DNA from: Synergistaceae bacterium
GTDB taxonomy: Bacteria > Synergistota > Synergistia > Synergistales > Aminobacteriaceae
Direction of reading: 5' to 3'
DNA length: 64,000 bases
Assembly (NCBI GenBank): GCA_017445405.1
Contig: JAFSUD010000068.1
Location: forward strand, 1 to 64,000
Position 1 is the stretch's first letter. Every line of letters starts with the position of its first letter. The position numbers and the translations under genes are program-made. This document shows, one piece after another, positions 34,400 through 44,018 of this stretch. The notes below the pieces were generated by a model that worked only from the letters and a program-made list of their open reading frames with translations, had not been told where the DNA came from and ran no database searches.

Positions 34400-36553
34400 C
34401 TACTTCTTCTTTGCAGGAAGAGCTTTGCGTGCTCCGCCCTTCTTCGTCGCAGGAGCTTCGTCCTCAATGTGGAACTGTGAGAGTGCCTCAGTGATGCTCT
34501 CGACGAGTCCTGTCTGCTCAACTGCACCAGTCGCCGCACGCTCAGCTATCAACGCTGTCTCGTCCATGTCGTTCTTGATGCTCTCGAGGTTCTCCAGAAT
34601 CTCTGTCGTAGCCTTCGTAACGTTGTCGATGCCTGCAGCTATCTCTCTGCTTGATGCCGCCTGCTCCTGAGCAACTGCCGCGATGTTCTGGATGCGGTCA
34701 TTGGCCATGTCGATCTGCCCGATTGCCTCAGACAGTGAATCCTGTGCGTGATTGGCCTTCTCCGTCGTCTCGTCAAGAAGCACTGCCGTCTCGTCGCTGG
34801 AGGTCTTGGTGTCCCTGACGCTCGTCTGCAGCGTCTCTATGAGGCCTCTGACGTTCTCGGCGGCTCTGCTGGACTCTTCGGCGAGCTTGCGCACTGACTC
34901 GGCCACGACTGCGAATCCGCGTCCGGCTTCTCCTGCTCTTGCTGCCTCGATGGCTGCGTTGAGGGCTAACAGGTTCGTCTGATCAGCTATTGACGTGATG
35001 TCCCCGATGAACTCGCTTATCTTGTTGGAGTTCTCGACGAGTTCCTGCAGCTTTTCTCCGCTCTCCTTCGTCTTGCGCTGAAGAATTACTATGTTGGCGA
35101 TTGCTTCCTTCACCGTGTCAACTGCCTTGTTCGTTACTGATGTCATGTTAGAGATGAACTCGGCGCAGTCTGTTGCGGCCTGTGCGCTGGTCATTGATGC
35201 CGCGCTCATTTCCTCAGTTCCGGCGTTGGATTCCTGAAGTGATGATGCGTTACCCTCCATCAGCTTGACCACGTTGGCGACGTTCGAGCGTACGTTGTTT
35301 GCGTAATCAGTGTTCTTCGTTGCGTCTTCCTTCATGCGGCCTGCAGTGTCGTGGCTCGTGATTGCCAGTCCGCGAATGTCTCCGATGGCTGTACTGAGTG
35401 CCCCGAACATCTCGGACAGTGCATCGCCCAAGTTCCCGAGTTCGTCCTTGCCCTCATAGCGGAAGTCTGAGCGGGTAATAGCCATTTCTCCGTTGCTGGC
35501 TTCTTTGCAGAGTTCAACGACGCGGCCAAGAGGCGTGGAGATTGACTTTGCGATGTAAAGAGCTATGCCGATGCCTAGAACGATTGCTACACCTGCAAGC
35601 GCGAGTACTAAGGTCATTGTGCTTCCCAATGAATCATATGCTCCCTGCGACAAGTCTACGATTCTCTGAGTGCCTGCGTCAGTTATCTTGTTGGCGATGT
35701 TCACGAGGTTGAGACCATCAGCTAAGAGTGCTGCAAATGCCGGTTCTGTCTGCGTGAAGGAGGTCAGCACGTCGTTGAAGCCGTTCTTCAGGGTTGTGAA
35801 CGTTCCGCGTCCTGCTGCCATGAGGTCTCTGATTTCCTTCAGCGTCGATGTCTCGTAGTACCTGTTGTACTGATTCTCGCCGTTCACGAGCTGCTGGACG
35901 ATGTCGTTCATCATCTTTGCGTCTCTCTGCTGAAGAGCTATAGCATAATTTCTCGCCGTTACCGCAAACGCTGTCGTGAGACCTTCGGCTAACCTGATAC
36001 GATCGATGTACGTCTCCATGCTCGTGCCCTCGAGGTTAGTCTTGAGCTGGCTCAGTGTTACCTGATACTGCATGTCTACAACGCTCTGAAGGAGAGTTAT
36101 CATTTTGTCGATCTCCTGATTGAGTGTTGCCGATACTGTACGCTTTGTGCGAATCATCTGGCTTGCTTTGGAGAATGTCGACTCGGTGTTGCGGATGATG
36201 TTCTCCATCTCGGCCAGGTTCGAGAGGCTCGAGAGTGATGGGTCTTGCGCATACATCTGCTTGCCGCGTTCGAGGATGGTTCGCAGGCCTGACAGGTAGT
36301 TCGTCATCCTGTCCATGTCCTCATCACTTTCTGAGAACTTGAGGTCCCGCACACATGCACGTATCCAGCTTATCTGGTTAGTCAGCTCAACGGCTATCTT
36401 GACCGTGTTATCGACGACCTTCTGGAGGTACTGTACATCCGACTGCACTGCCGAGATGCTTGACCATGAGAAGAACACTGCTACTCCGAAAAGAGCTAAG
36501 ACTATTCCGAACCCTATCGTGAGTTTCCCCGTAATCTTGAAATTGTTTAACAT
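34400..36553 (-). CDS. methyl-accepting chemotaxis protein
   Basis: A 717-residue chemoreceptor. The first membrane helix is near residues 10-30 ([16 protein letters not shown]). A mostly helical periplasmic sensor of about 270 residues follows, then a second helix ([20 protein letters not shown]). A HAMP domain leads into the signalling domain, whose tip is [20 protein letters not shown] followed by [18 protein letters not shown]. The C-terminus ends in a Lys/Ala-rich tail without a clear CheR pentapeptide. It sits just upstream of the BcgI-like genes on the same strand, 15 bases before the R-M start. Confidence 0.95.
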   Translation of the reverse strand: MLNNFKITGKLTIGFGIVLALFGVAVFFSWSSISAVQSDVQYLQKVVDNTVKIAVELTNQISWIRACVRDLKFSESDEDMDRMTNYLSGLRTILERGKQMYAQDPSLSSLSNLAEMENIIRNTESTFSKASQMIRTKRTVSATLNQEIDKMITLLQSVVDMQYQVTLSQLKTNLEGTSMETYIDRIRLAEGLTTAFAVTARNYAIALQQRDAKMMNDIVQQLVNGENQYNRYYETSTLKEIRDLMAAGRGTFTTLKNGFNDVLTSFTQTEPAFAALLADGLNLVNIANKITDAGTQRIVDLSQGAYDSLGSTMTLVLALAGVAIVLGIGIALYIAKSISTPLGRVVELCKEASNGEMAITRSDFRYEGKDELGNLGDALSEMFGALSTAIGDIRGLAITSHDTAGRMKEDATKNTDYANNVRSNVANVVKLMEGNASSLQESNAGTEEMSAASMTSAQAATDCAEFISNMTSVTNKAVDTVKEAIANIVILQRKTKESGEKLQELVENSNKISEFIGDITSIADQTNLLALNAAIEAARAGEAGRGFAVVAESVRKLAEESSRAAENVRGLIETLQTSVRDTKTSSDETAVLLDETTEKANHAQDSLSEAIGQIDMANDRIQNIAAVAQEQAASSREIAAGIDNVTKATTEILENLESIKNDMDETALIAERAATGAVEQTGLVESITEALSQFHIEDEAPATKKGGARKALPAKKK

Positions 36554-36631
36554 ACTATTACGCTCCTGTTATGAATAATTTTGGTGGAATGATTGTGATT
36601 CCCTGAAAACTATAACGCTGCTGGTGATACT

Positions 36632-37192
36632 TTATGCTTCAGGGGCAATCCCCTCCTTAGCCATGAGCCACGACAACGCAGCAAACGTTTTCGAGTCCCG
36701 TATTTTGCCTTCACGAATCATTATCGGTATGTCGTCAAACTTCACTTCGACAACCGACACATTTTCGTCTTCGTCTTGGGGCAGTGATGATTCTGTGAGA
36801 TCCTCGGCCAAGAACAGCGTGAAAAGTTCCGTGCAGAATCCCGGTGATGCGTAGAAGTCTCCGATGTCGTAGAGCTTTCCGGCCTTCACGTTAAGCTCCT
36901 CCTGCATTTCGCGTTCGGCTGCCTGTGAGGGGTCTTCGCCCTTCTCGATGAGGCCTGCGCACACTTCCAGAGTCTCCTCATGAACTGCGTACCTGTACTG
37001 TCTCACGAGGAGCACGCTTTTTCTGTTCGTTACGACGAGCATACCTACAGCGGCTTTGTGTTCGACGACTTCACGGGTAGCAATGTGGCCTGAAGGTGTA
37101 CGGACTTCATCACAGCGGACGCTCAGAATCTTACCGTCAAAGATTCTCCGTTCATTCACGCAGACTTCTTCAATGTCTGACTTATGCGGCAT
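36632..37192 (-). CDS. NUDIX hydrolase (ADP-ribose pyrophosphatase-like)
   Basis: A 186-residue NUDIX enzyme. The Nudix box is GLIEKGEDPSQAAEREMQEE. Upstream sequences RREVVEHKAAVGML-like (TREVVEHKAAVGML) and VLLVRQYRYAV, and downstream YASPGFCTELFTLFLAEDL, match the ADP-ribose/NudF subgroup. It probably hydrolyses ADP-ribose or related sugar nucleotides. It is monocistronic or the last gene after fmt. Confidence 0.9.
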   Translation of the reverse strand: MPHKSDIEEVCVNERRIFDGKILSVRCDEVRTPSGHIATREVVEHKAAVGMLVVTNRKSVLLVRQYRYAVHEETLEVCAGLIEKGEDPSQAAEREMQEELNVKAGKLYDIGDFYASPGFCTELFTLFLAEDLTESSLPQDEDENVSVVEVKFDDIPIMIREGKIRDSKTFAALSWLMAKEGIAPEA

Positions 37193-37282
37193 AAGAACAC
37201 CTGCCCTTTTCTCTGTTATTTATGATTAGATGAATGGCGTAATTATATCGCATATCCACAAACTTTACACAATTTACGCAGC

Positions 37283-38194
37283 TCATAAAATATCTCCTGC
37301 TTTGAGGCGCGTACCTCTGGCCCATTCTGAGCCGGAGACTCTGTTCCTGCCCTCGTTCTGGACTTCAGAAAGCTCAACGCAGAAATCACTGCATGAGACT
37401 ACAGGATTTCCCCCGCACTCCATGACCTGGCCGGGTGATTCTGCCTTCACGTCATCACGCACACCTGCACGCCATACCTTCACGCGCTTATTGTGAATCA
37501 TCACGTATGCTCCTCCCGACATGTCGAGTGCCCTCACCGTGTCAGTGAATCTCTCTGCGGTCATGGTGAACGACAGAGCAAATTCGGCCTTCTCCAGCTT
37601 GGGGGCATACGTCGCGAGGGAGTCGTCCTGCGGTGTGAACGTCATGTTTCCCCCGAGAGCAGCGAACGCCAGATCACAGCCTATCCCTGCGAGTCTCGGG
37701 TACAAGTCCGACGCGCTGTCTTCTGCGTGAATGTCTATGCGTCTCTGCGCAACAATCCCTCCTGCGTCCATCGCCTGAACAAGACGGAACACGCTGACTC
37801 CCGTGTAAGTTCTGCCCCCGAGAAGTGCTCTCTGAATCGGAGCTGCTCCTCTGTACTCAGGAAGGAGCGAGGGGTGAATGTTGAGGCACATGCGGGAGAG
37901 GAAAGGCTCGCGGATAATCTGCCCGAAGTCGATCACGAAGATAACGTCCGGAGAGTCGGACTCGAGGGCGTGAAGGAGTCCGGGATTCTCTGAGAGCTTG
38001 CCTGTGCGTTCGGCACTCAGGCCGAGTGAAGAGGCTGCGAGTTCGACGGGAGAGGGATTCTCTTTTCCGCTTCTGCCTGAACGTGTGGGAAGTCCGGTGA
38101 TGATTCTGCGGAAGGCTATATTGTGCCTGACGAGTCCTCCGAGACATAACGCAGCGAATTTCCCAGTCCCCATAAACCAGATGTTACGGCTCAT
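37283..38194 (-). CDS. fmt: methionyl-tRNA formyltransferase
   Basis: 303 residues. It transfers a formyl group to initiator Met-tRNA. The opening MSRNIWFMGTGKFAALCL, the catalytic region with CLNIHPSLLPEYRGAAPIQRALL (Asn-His) and DAGGIVAQ are conserved, and a C-terminal OB-like domain follows. It is downstream of def, as expected, but the junction carries extra diverged copies of the def tail and the fmt head (38196-38520). Confidence 0.95.
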   Translation of the reverse strand: MSRNIWFMGTGKFAALCLGGLVRHNIAFRRIITGLPTRSGRSGKENPSPVELAASSLGLSAERTGKLSENPGLLHALESDSPDVIFVIDFGQIIREPFLSRMCLNIHPSLLPEYRGAAPIQRALLGGRTYTGVSVFRLVQAMDAGGIVAQRRIDIHAEDSASDLYPRLAGIGCDLAFAALGGNMTFTPQDDSLATYAPKLEKAEFALSFTMTAERFTDTVRALDMSGGAYVMIHNKRVKVWRAGVRDDVKAESPGQVMECGGNPVVSCSDFCVELSEVQNEGRNRVSGSEWARGTRLKAGDIL

Positions 38195-38195
38195 G

Positions 38196-38423
38196 CTAAA
38201 AGTGCCCTCCTGTGTTTTCTGAGAGTCTGCCTGCGAGTTCTGCAGCGAGGCCGAGTGATGAGGCTGCGAGTTCGACGGGAGAGGGATTCTCTTTTCCGCT
38301 TCTGCCTGAACGTGCGGGAAGTCCGATGATGATTCTGCTGAAGGCTAAATTGTGCCTGACGAGTCCCCCGAGACATAACGCAGCGAATTTCCCAGTCCCC
38401 ATAAACCAGATGTTACGGCTCAT
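38196..38423 (-). pseudogene. chimeric ORF: fmt head fused to def tail
   Basis: A 75-codon open frame whose first 68 or so residues copy the start of Fmt (MSRNIWFMGTGKFAALCL...) with scattered substitutions, then switch to ENTGGHF and stop, the end of peptide deformylase. It is a partial tandem duplication of the def-fmt junction. It keeps an ATG directly after a def-like stop and could be translated. It is unlikely to be functional as a transferase because the catalytic Asn-His block is missing. Confidence 0.9.
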
Positions 38424-38520
38424 GCTAGAAATGTCCTCCCGTGTTCTCGTCTGCCTTCTTCTTGATGGCGTTGCGCTAGGTTACGGCTCATGCTAAAAAT
38501 GCCCTCCCGTGTTCTTGGCT
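38420..38520 (-). repeat. second diverged copy of the def 3' end
   Basis: After the true def stop the sequence reads ATGAGCCGTAACC (first bases of fmt) and then runs straight into another copy of the last 16 or so codons of def (RNAIKKKADENTGGHF), ending in TAG before the next fmt head. A 23-codon out-of-frame ORF (38420-38491) is created. Together with the chimera at 38196-38423 this makes three def tails and three fmt heads in about 330 bases. Confidence 0.88.
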
Positions 38521-39011
38521 ACCTTCTTCTTGATAGCGTTGCGCTTGAGGCTGGAAAGGTAATCAATAAACACTTTGCCCGTCAGGTGATCCATCTCGTG
38601 AAGAAATGCTCTCGCCGTGTAACCTGATGCCTCGTACTCGTGAACTTCTCCCTTCTCGTCCTGCGCAGCTATCTTCACCCACTCGGGACGCGTAACGTGT
38701 GCATAAATTCCCGGAAAGCTCAGGCAGCCCTCTTCTCCGTCCTGAATGCCTTTCTGGTCAATAACCCGCGGATTGATGAGCACGTAGCTGCTGCCGTTAT
38801 ACTCCACCACCGCAATTTTCTTGAGGACTCCAACCTGCGGAGCTGCGAGTCCTACTCCGTCATGCGCCCTCATCGCTGCGTAGAGATCCTGCACGAACTT
38901 CGCGAGGTCTTCATCAAACACTGTAACCTCTTCAGATTTCTTCTTGAGGACAGGATTCGGGTACTTCAGAATCTCGAGGCCTCCGTCAATTACTTCATTA
39001 GTATCTGCCAA
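38493..39011 (-). CDS. def: peptide deformylase
   Basis: 172 residues. Metalloenzyme removing the N-formyl group from new proteins. The three signatures are GVGLAAPQVG, EGCLSFPG (metal Cys) and FLHEMDHLTGKVF (HExxH). The C-terminal tail KKKVAKNTGGHF is the segment found copied twice more downstream. It is divergent from ctsR. Confidence 0.96.
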   Translation of the reverse strand: MADTNEVIDGGLEILKYPNPVLKKKSEEVTVFDEDLAKFVQDLYAAMRAHDGVGLAAPQVGVLKKIAVVEYNGSSYVLINPRVIDQKGIQDGEEGCLSFPGIYAHVTRPEWVKIAAQDEKGEVHEYEASGYTARAFLHEMDHLTGKVFIDYLSSLKRNAIKKKVAKNTGGHF

Positions 39012-39149
39012 AATTATTCACTCTCCATTGATAATTTGTTCATGTAGATTTTAGATGAATGTGTGTAATAGTCAATTTACTGATTGATTATCGCTAACCT
39101 AGTAAATATAATTCATGCCCGTGTTTTATCATAAGGAGGAAGATTATTC

Positions 39150-39641
39150 ATGCAGCAGAACTTGAGCCATGACATAGAGCAGTATATCTTGAGCAGACTC
39201 AGCAGTGAGACAGAAAATTTTGTGAGCCTCAGAAGAAAGGAACTCGCCGAAATGTTCGAGTGCGTCCCGAGCCAGATAAATTATGTTCTCCGCAGCCGTT
39301 TCAGCCCTGAGCAGGGATACATAATTGACAGCCGTAGAGGGGAACACGGCTACATAAAGATAGTAAAGATATTGTGCGTAACGCCGGAGGAAAAGACAAA
39401 GCATATTGATGACATAATAGGCGAAGCTATTTCATTGAAGGAAGCTCACAAGTTATTAGCGATACTGGAGAGCAGAGGATTCATAACGCAGCGGGAGCGG
39501 TTAATCATTGAAATATCACTCAGGCACTCAGACCGCATCTGGGAAGATACATCTATTCTCAGCCGTGAAAGAATGTTTGCAGGCCTCTTAAAGCGTATGG
39601 TGAAAGGATTAACACAGCTCAACGAAACCGAAGACGAGTAA
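39150..39641 (+). CDS. ctsR: class III heat-shock repressor CtsR
   Basis: 163 residues. It opens SHDIEQYILSRLS and has RRKELAEMFECVPSQINYVLRSRF (winged HTH) followed by GYIIDSRRGEHGYIKIVKI (the glycine-rich wing that acts as a thermosensor in the family). It normally represses clpC and its own operon. I cannot find a full tandem heptad operator upstream; only a single AGTCAA-like half occurs near 39070. AAGGAGG precedes the ATG. clpC follows after 18 bases. mcsA and mcsB are absent between them. Confidence 0.93.
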   Translation: MQQNLSHDIEQYILSRLSSETENFVSLRRKELAEMFECVPSQINYVLRSRFSPEQGYIIDSRRGEHGYIKIVKILCVTPEEKTKHIDDIIGEAISLKEAHKLLAILESRGFITQRERLIIEISLRHSDRIWEDTSILSRERMFAGLLKRMVKGLTQLNETEDE

Positions 39642-39659
39642 GGGAGATGGATATAAATA

Positions 39660-42128
39660 ATGTGGCAGTTTTACACGGAACGGGGAAAAAGAGTAATTCA
39701 GATAGCGCGCAATGAAGCCCTTAACTTGGGGCACACGGCGGTAGACCCTGAACACTTATTGCTTGGAGTACTTCAGGAGGGCAGCGGAGTAGCCTCACAG
39801 GCACTTGCGGAGCTGGGAGTAGATCCCGAGAATCTGGCCTCGCACGTAAGAGATTTACTTGGCGGTTCGCAGGACATTCTGGCCAAGCCCACAGACTTAC
39901 CCATGAGCCAGAGGACGACTCACGCTCTAGACCTTGCCGTCTCTGAAGCCCGCAAGATGGGAGATAACTACGTAGACACAGAACACATTCTGCTCGGGGT
40001 ACTTGCCGACGACGGAGCACTCTCGGCCCGGCAGTTCAAGGCGATGGGGCTAACGTCATTAGCTGTGCTCAAGCAGATAAACGAGATACGCGCAAACGGC
40101 ACAGGCTCGCGTCATGCATCATCATCAGGCAGCAACAACAGCAGCAAGCAGCAGAAGGTGAAGGTCAAGACTCCGACTCTGGATCATCTCGGCACGGACT
40201 TAACCGAACGCGCCCGCAACGGTGAACTTGACCCGGTAATCGGCCGTGAACGCGAGATAAAGCGTGTAATGCAGGTGCTGTGTCGCCGCACTAAGAGCAA
40301 CCCTGTATTGATTGGTGAACCCGGAGTCGGCAAGACCGCAGTAGTCGAGGGACTCGCCCGTGAGATAGCTTCCGGACTCGCTCCCGAGCCGTTGCGTGAA
40401 AAGCGGATCGTTCAGCTCAACATGGGGACTCTTGTTGCCGGAACAAAGTACCGCGGAGAGTTTGAGGACAGACTCCGCCGAGTCGTCAAGGAACTCACGG
40501 ACAGCAAGGGCGACGTGATTCTGTTTGTTGACGAGGTGCACACGATCATCGGAGCAGGCAACGCGGAAGGCTCGACCGACGCAGCAAACATCCTCAAGCC
40601 TGAACTATCACGCGGGACGTTCCAGCTCATCGGCGCGACGACTCAGGACGAATACAGGAAATACATTGAGAAGGACGCTGCACTCGAGCGGAGATTCCAG
40701 CCCATACAGGTGGAAGAACCCAGCGTAGATGACGCAGTGCTGATTCTTCGCGGCCTCAAGGACAGGTACGAGTCGCATCACAATGTGTTCTTCACTGACG
40801 ACGCGATCGACGCAGCAGCAAAGTTATCATCGCGCTACGTTCAGGACAGATTCCTGCCGGACAAGGGAATCGACCTCATCGACGAGGCAGGAGCACGCAC
40901 CCGGCTATTGTCGCTTGACCCTCCGGAGTACATCAACGACATACGCAGCGAGCTTGAGGACATCCAGAAGCGCAAGGAAGAGGCCGTTTTGTCGGAGCAG
41001 TACGACCTCGCGACAGCATTACGCGACACCGAGCGCAAAATTTCCGACGAACTCGACCGCGCAATGAAGAACTGGCAGTCCACGCGCAAAGATGAACGCA
41101 GAACTATCACTGCAGAGGACATTGCGGCAGTAGTTGCCGAGCAGACAGGTATTCCCGTGAAGCAGCTCACCGAAGCAGAGACTACACGCCTTCTGAAGAT
41201 GGAGGAGGAGATTTCACGGCGGCTTATCGGTCAGGACGAGGCGGTCAGTGCTGTAGCTAGAGCGATTCGCCGGGCACGTACAGGCTTGCGAGACCCGAGA
41301 AGGCCTATCGGAAGTTTCCTGTTCATGGGGCCTACAGGAGTCGGGAAAACGGAGCTTGCGAGATGCCTTGCGCGTTTCATGTTCGGGCGAGAGGACGCAA
41401 TGATTCGCATAGACATGAGCGAGTTCATGGAGAGGCACGAGGTCTCTAAACTTGTGGGAGCACCTCCCGGCTACGTCGGCCACGAGTCAGGAGGGAAGCT
41501 CACCGAGATGGTCAGACGCAAGCCCTACAGTGTGGTGCTGTTCGACGAGATAGAGAAGGCTCACCCGGACATCTTCAACGTCCTGCTTCAGATTCTTGAT
41601 GACGGCAAGCTGACGGACGGTCAGGGACGCAAGGTAGATTTCCGCAACACAGTAATCATCATGACGAGCAACGTCGGCGCGAAAGAGGCACAGCAGGGTA
41701 ATTCTCTGGGTTTCGGTCAGAGCGAGGAGAGCAAGACAGTACGCGACTGGGAACGCACAAAGAATATTATTCTTGAGGAGGCAAATAAACTCTTCCGTCC
41801 CGAGTTCCTTAACCGCATTGATGAAATGGCAGTGTTCAAGCCGCTATCACGCGATAACCTCATGAAGATTATTGATACTATGCTGGATGACTTGTCCCAG
41901 CGTCTCGACACTAAGGGCGTGAAGATTAACGTATCAGATGACGTGAAGAGCAAGATACTCGAGAAAGGCTACAAGCCCAAGTACGGAGCGAGGCCTCTCA
42001 GGAGGGCGATACAGTCAATGCTTGAGGATAAACTCTCTGACTTCATGCTGTCGGGAAAGCTGCACAGCGACAAGAGCAGCATCAACGTGAACCTTGAGGG
42101 CGAGGAGCTGAAATGCGAGCTGGTGTGA
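39660..42128 (+). CDS. clpC: ATP-dependent Clp protease ATPase subunit ClpC
   Basis: 822-residue Hsp100 unfoldase. The N-terminal repeat domain has [22 protein letters not shown] and [20 protein letters not shown]. The first AAA+ domain has [16 protein letters not shown] UvrB/UvrC-like middle domain lies near [23 protein letters not shown]. The second AAA+ domain has [29 protein letters not shown] and the C-terminal [13 protein letters not shown] Ser/Asn/Gln-rich linker (residues about 150-170) follows the N-domain. The azlC start overlaps its end by 16 bases. Confidence 0.97.
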   Translation: MWQFYTERGKRVIQIARNEALNLGHTAVDPEHLLLGVLQEGSGVASQALAELGVDPENLASHVRDLLGGSQDILAKPTDLPMSQRTTHALDLAVSEARKMGDNYVDTEHILLGVLADDGALSARQFKAMGLTSLAVLKQINEIRANGTGSRHASSSGSNNSSKQQKVKVKTPTLDHLGTDLTERARNGELDPVIGREREIKRVMQVLCRRTKSNPVLIGEPGVGKTAVVEGLAREIASGLAPEPLREKRIVQLNMGTLVAGTKYRGEFEDRLRRVVKELTDSKGDVILFVDEVHTIIGAGNAEGSTDAANILKPELSRGTFQLIGATTQDEYRKYIEKDAALERRFQPIQVEEPSVDDAVLILRGLKDRYESHHNVFFTDDAIDAAAKLSSRYVQDRFLPDKGIDLIDEAGARTRLLSLDPPEYINDIRSELEDIQKRKEEAVLSEQYDLATALRDTERKISDELDRAMKNWQSTRKDERRTITAEDIAAVVAEQTGIPVKQLTEAETTRLLKMEEEISRRLIGQDEAVSAVARAIRRARTGLRDPRRPIGSFLFMGPTGVGKTELARCLARFMFGREDAMIRIDMSEFMERHEVSKLVGAPPGYVGHESGGKLTEMVRRKPYSVVLFDEIEKAHPDIFNVLLQILDDGKLTDGQGRKVDFRNTVIIMTSNVGAKEAQQGNSLGFGQSEESKTVRDWERTKNIILEEANKLFRPEFLNRIDEMAVFKPLSRDNLMKIIDTMLDDLSQRLDTKGVKINVSDDVKSKILEKGYKPKYGARPLRRAIQSMLEDKLSDFMLSGKLHSDKSSINVNLEGEELKCELV

Positions 42129-42781
42129 TAGGGCGGGCACTTCATGACACAATACCAGTAATGACCGGCTACGTGGTGCTGGGAATAGGCTTCGGAATAC
42201 TTCTCAGCACCAAAGGCTACGGTGCATTCTGGCCGCTGTTCACTGGTACATTCATCTACTCAGGGACTATGCAGTTTGTTGCTGCTGAAATGTTCACTGC
42301 ACATACTCCGCTCGGGGCTGTGGGACTTACTGCATTAATGGTGAGTGCGCGCCATGTGTTTTACGGTATATCTATGGTAGAACGCTACAAGGATATTCAC
42401 GGCCTAAGGAAAGCCTACATGATTTACGCCCTCACAGATGAGACATATGCTCTTGTGTGCAAGTCAGATGATGAAGATTATTGCTTCTGGGTGTCGCTGC
42501 TTGACCAGAGCTATTGGGTGTGCGGTGGAGTGATGGGGGCATTGCTCGGCCAAGTCCTGAAGTTCGACGCGAGAGGGATAGATTTTGCGCTGACGGCGTT
42601 ATTCGTGAGTATATGTGTCGAGCAGTGGCTTAACAGCGAGAGGCATATTCCGGCATTGACAGGGCTTATTGCGAGCGTGAGTTGCCTTGCCGTCTTCGGA
42701 GCAGATAATTTCCTGATACCTGCAATGATAGTGATAACGGTTATGCTGTTCCTGCTGAGGGGGAGAATTGAGGATGTATGA
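42113..42781 (+). CDS. azlC: branched-chain amino acid exporter subunit AzlC
   Basis: A 222-residue membrane protein with about seven or eight helices. AzlC signatures are IPVMTGYVVLGIGFGILL, FIYSGTMQFVAAEM and SARHVFYGISM. It forms an exporter with the small AzlD. The gene starts inside the end of clpC and ends in GTATGA, which overlaps the ATG of a duplicated azlD head. It is a plausible CodY-related function because CodY senses branched-chain amino acids. Confidence 0.92.
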   Translation: MRAGVIGRALHDTIPVMTGYVVLGIGFGILLSTKGYGAFWPLFTGTFIYSGTMQFVAAEMFTAHTPLGAVGLTALMVSARHVFYGISMVERYKDIHGLRKAYMIYALTDETYALVCKSDDEDYCFWVSLLDQSYWVCGGVMGALLGQVLKFDARGIDFALTALFVSICVEQWLNSERHIPALTGLIASVSCLAVFGADNFLIPAMIVITVMLFLLRGRIEDV

Positions 42782-42899
42782 CGTTTACGCAGGATATATA
42801 GTGCTGATTGCCGGGATTGCTGGTCGATGTGCCGCGCTGTGTTCGGAGCATATAACGGTTATGCTGTTTATGCTGAGAGGAAGGATTGAGGATGTATGA
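42774..42899 (+). pseudogene. chimeric ORF 1: azlD head fused to azlC tail
   Basis: A 41-residue open frame. It begins MYDVYAGYIVLIAGI like AzlD and ends TVMLFMLRGRIEDV like AzlC. It overlaps azlC at its start and the next copy at its end through the same GATGTATGA arrangement. It is predicted to encode one membrane helix and is the product of tandem duplication of the azlC-azlD junction. Confidence 0.88.
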
Positions 42900-43005
42900 C
42901 GTTCACGCGGTTATAGTGCTGATTGCCGGGATTGCTGGTGCGATGTGCCGCGCTGTGTTCGGAGCAGATAACGGTTATGCTGTTTGTGCAGAGAAGGAGA
43001 ATTGA
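42892..43005 (+). pseudogene. chimeric ORF 2: second azlD head/azlC tail copy
   Basis: A 37-residue open frame starting MYDVHAVIVLIAGI. It then follows the same duplicated segment, but a shifted frame makes the azlC-like tail read as ADNGYAVCAEKEN before TGA. It is about 116 bases long, like copy 1 (118 bases). The true azlD starts two bases after the stop. Confidence 0.85.
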
Positions 43006-43007
43006 GA

Positions 43008-43331
43008 ATGTATGACGTTTACGCGGGATATATAGTGCTGATTGCGGGAGGAATTACTGTGATGCTTAGATTCCTGCCGTTTATTGCGTTCGGGAAATCG
43101 AGGCCGGATTTCGTGATGTATCTCGGCCGGGTGCTGCCTCCTGCAGTGATGGCTATGCTGACGGTGTACTGCCTGAGGAGTGTGAATTTGCTTGCGGGGA
43201 CTCACGGACTGCCTGAAGGTCTGGCGTGCCTAGCGGTGATAATTCTGCATGTCTGGAAGCGCAATACTCTCTTGAGCATTGGTGCGGGGACGGCGTTATA
43301 CATGTTCATGATGCAGATAGTGTTTGCATGA
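43008..43331 (+). CDS. azlD: branched-chain amino acid exporter subunit AzlD
   Basis: About 107 residues from the ATG at 43008, which follows AGAAGGAG. It has three to four hydrophobic segments, with the AzlD pattern RFLPFIAFGKSRPDFVMYLG and LPPAVMAMLTVYCLR. It partners AzlC but is separated from it by two diverged duplicate segments. Confidence 0.9.
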   Translation: MYDVYAGYIVLIAGGITVMLRFLPFIAFGKSRPDFVMYLGRVLPPAVMAMLTVYCLRSVNLLAGTHGLPEGLACLAVIILHVWKRNTLLSIGAGTALYMFMMQIVFA

Positions 43332-43349
43332 AGGTATGATAGAATAACG

Positions 43350-43443
43350 CGCTAAGGAGAGGCATTCCGGAACGACGGAGTGAGGCTCGCCGGGGGACAC
43401 CGCCCTGAAGCCTGAATAACTCAGGTGAAAGGAGGTGAAAGCC
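43350..43443 (+). other. structured leader of a small ORF
   Basis: About 90 bases able to form CATTCCG/CGGAGTG and CCTGA/TCAGG hairpins with a GC-rich segment between, ending in the very strong ribosome site AAAGGAGGTGAAA. It resembles the leaders of small toxic peptides, but no match to a named RNA family is claimed. Confidence 0.4.
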
Positions 43444-43551
43444 ATGAAGGAAGTGCTCGACGGAATAATAAAACTGCTGCAGTACGTTTCCGTATCAGCA
43501 ACAGTTCTTGAAATTCTGCTTAGAGTGATCCGCTGGTGGTTCACCCGCTAA
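43444..43551 (+). CDS. 35-residue hydrophobic/amphipathic peptide (candidate type I toxin-like sORF)
   Basis: Starts at ATG six bases after GGAGGTGA. The protein MKEVLDGIIKLLQYVSVSAT plus VLEILLRVIRWWFTR is mainly hydrophobic and ends in a Trp/Arg cluster, a pattern seen in membrane-acting peptides of type I toxin-antitoxin loci. It is followed by GC-rich hairpins and a perfect TATAAT on the opposite strand (43665-43660) that could drive an antisense RNA over its 3' end. Function is inference only. Confidence 0.5.
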   Translation: MKEVLDGIIKLLQYVSVSATVLEILLRVIRWWFTR

Positions 43552-43584
43552 GTAATGCTTTATGGTTTATCCGTAGACTTGCTT

Positions 43585-43644
43585 TAGTGGGGATTCCAAC
43601 TCCCCGCTAGGGCGGTCTGAACACAATACCCGACCTCTCCCGGG
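43585..43644. terminator. two hairpins downstream of the small ORF
   Basis: GTGGGGA/TCCCCGC and CCCG/CGGG stems lie in tandem, the second followed by CATTTATTG. They could end the sORF transcript and, on the other strand, structure an antisense RNA. Confidence 0.5.
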
Positions 43645-43659
43645 CATTTATTGACAGAA

Positions 43660-43665
43660 ATTATA
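43660..43665 (-). promoter_or_regulatory. candidate antisense -10 box (TATAAT)
   Basis: A perfect TATAAT on the minus strand reads toward the small ORF. The -35 region is not clear. The rest of the gap (43666-44018) is AT-rich and holds no convincing gene; a plus-strand TATAAT at 43692-43697 could serve cheV. Confidence 0.35.
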
Positions 43666-44018
43666 CACCATTCATTCATGAACACCTACGCTATAATTAC
43701 TGCATCACACAGGAGAAAGATAACGTTTTACCAACTACTTTAACAACTACAAAAATGTATCGTAATCATTGATGAATGCACAAGTTATGTTGACTTTTAC
43801 AACAATTAGTATGCAGATATTTTCTTGATATGTAGATTATTTATTCCTGAAGTTACCTAAATATTATTTGATGATCTCGTGAACTGGAGCATCAGGCACA
43901 AAGCATACTTATATTCACAGCCAATAACAGCTATTACTCTCTCTGATGTCTTTAACCGTCAAGCAAGTGTGATAAGATATACAAACATGTACCCAAATTT
44001 GCGGAGGCTTAATATATT

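Noticed and set aside
39060-39090. CtsR operator upstream of ctsR
   Set aside because: Only one AGTCAA-like half is visible; the tandem heptad expected for CtsR is not there.
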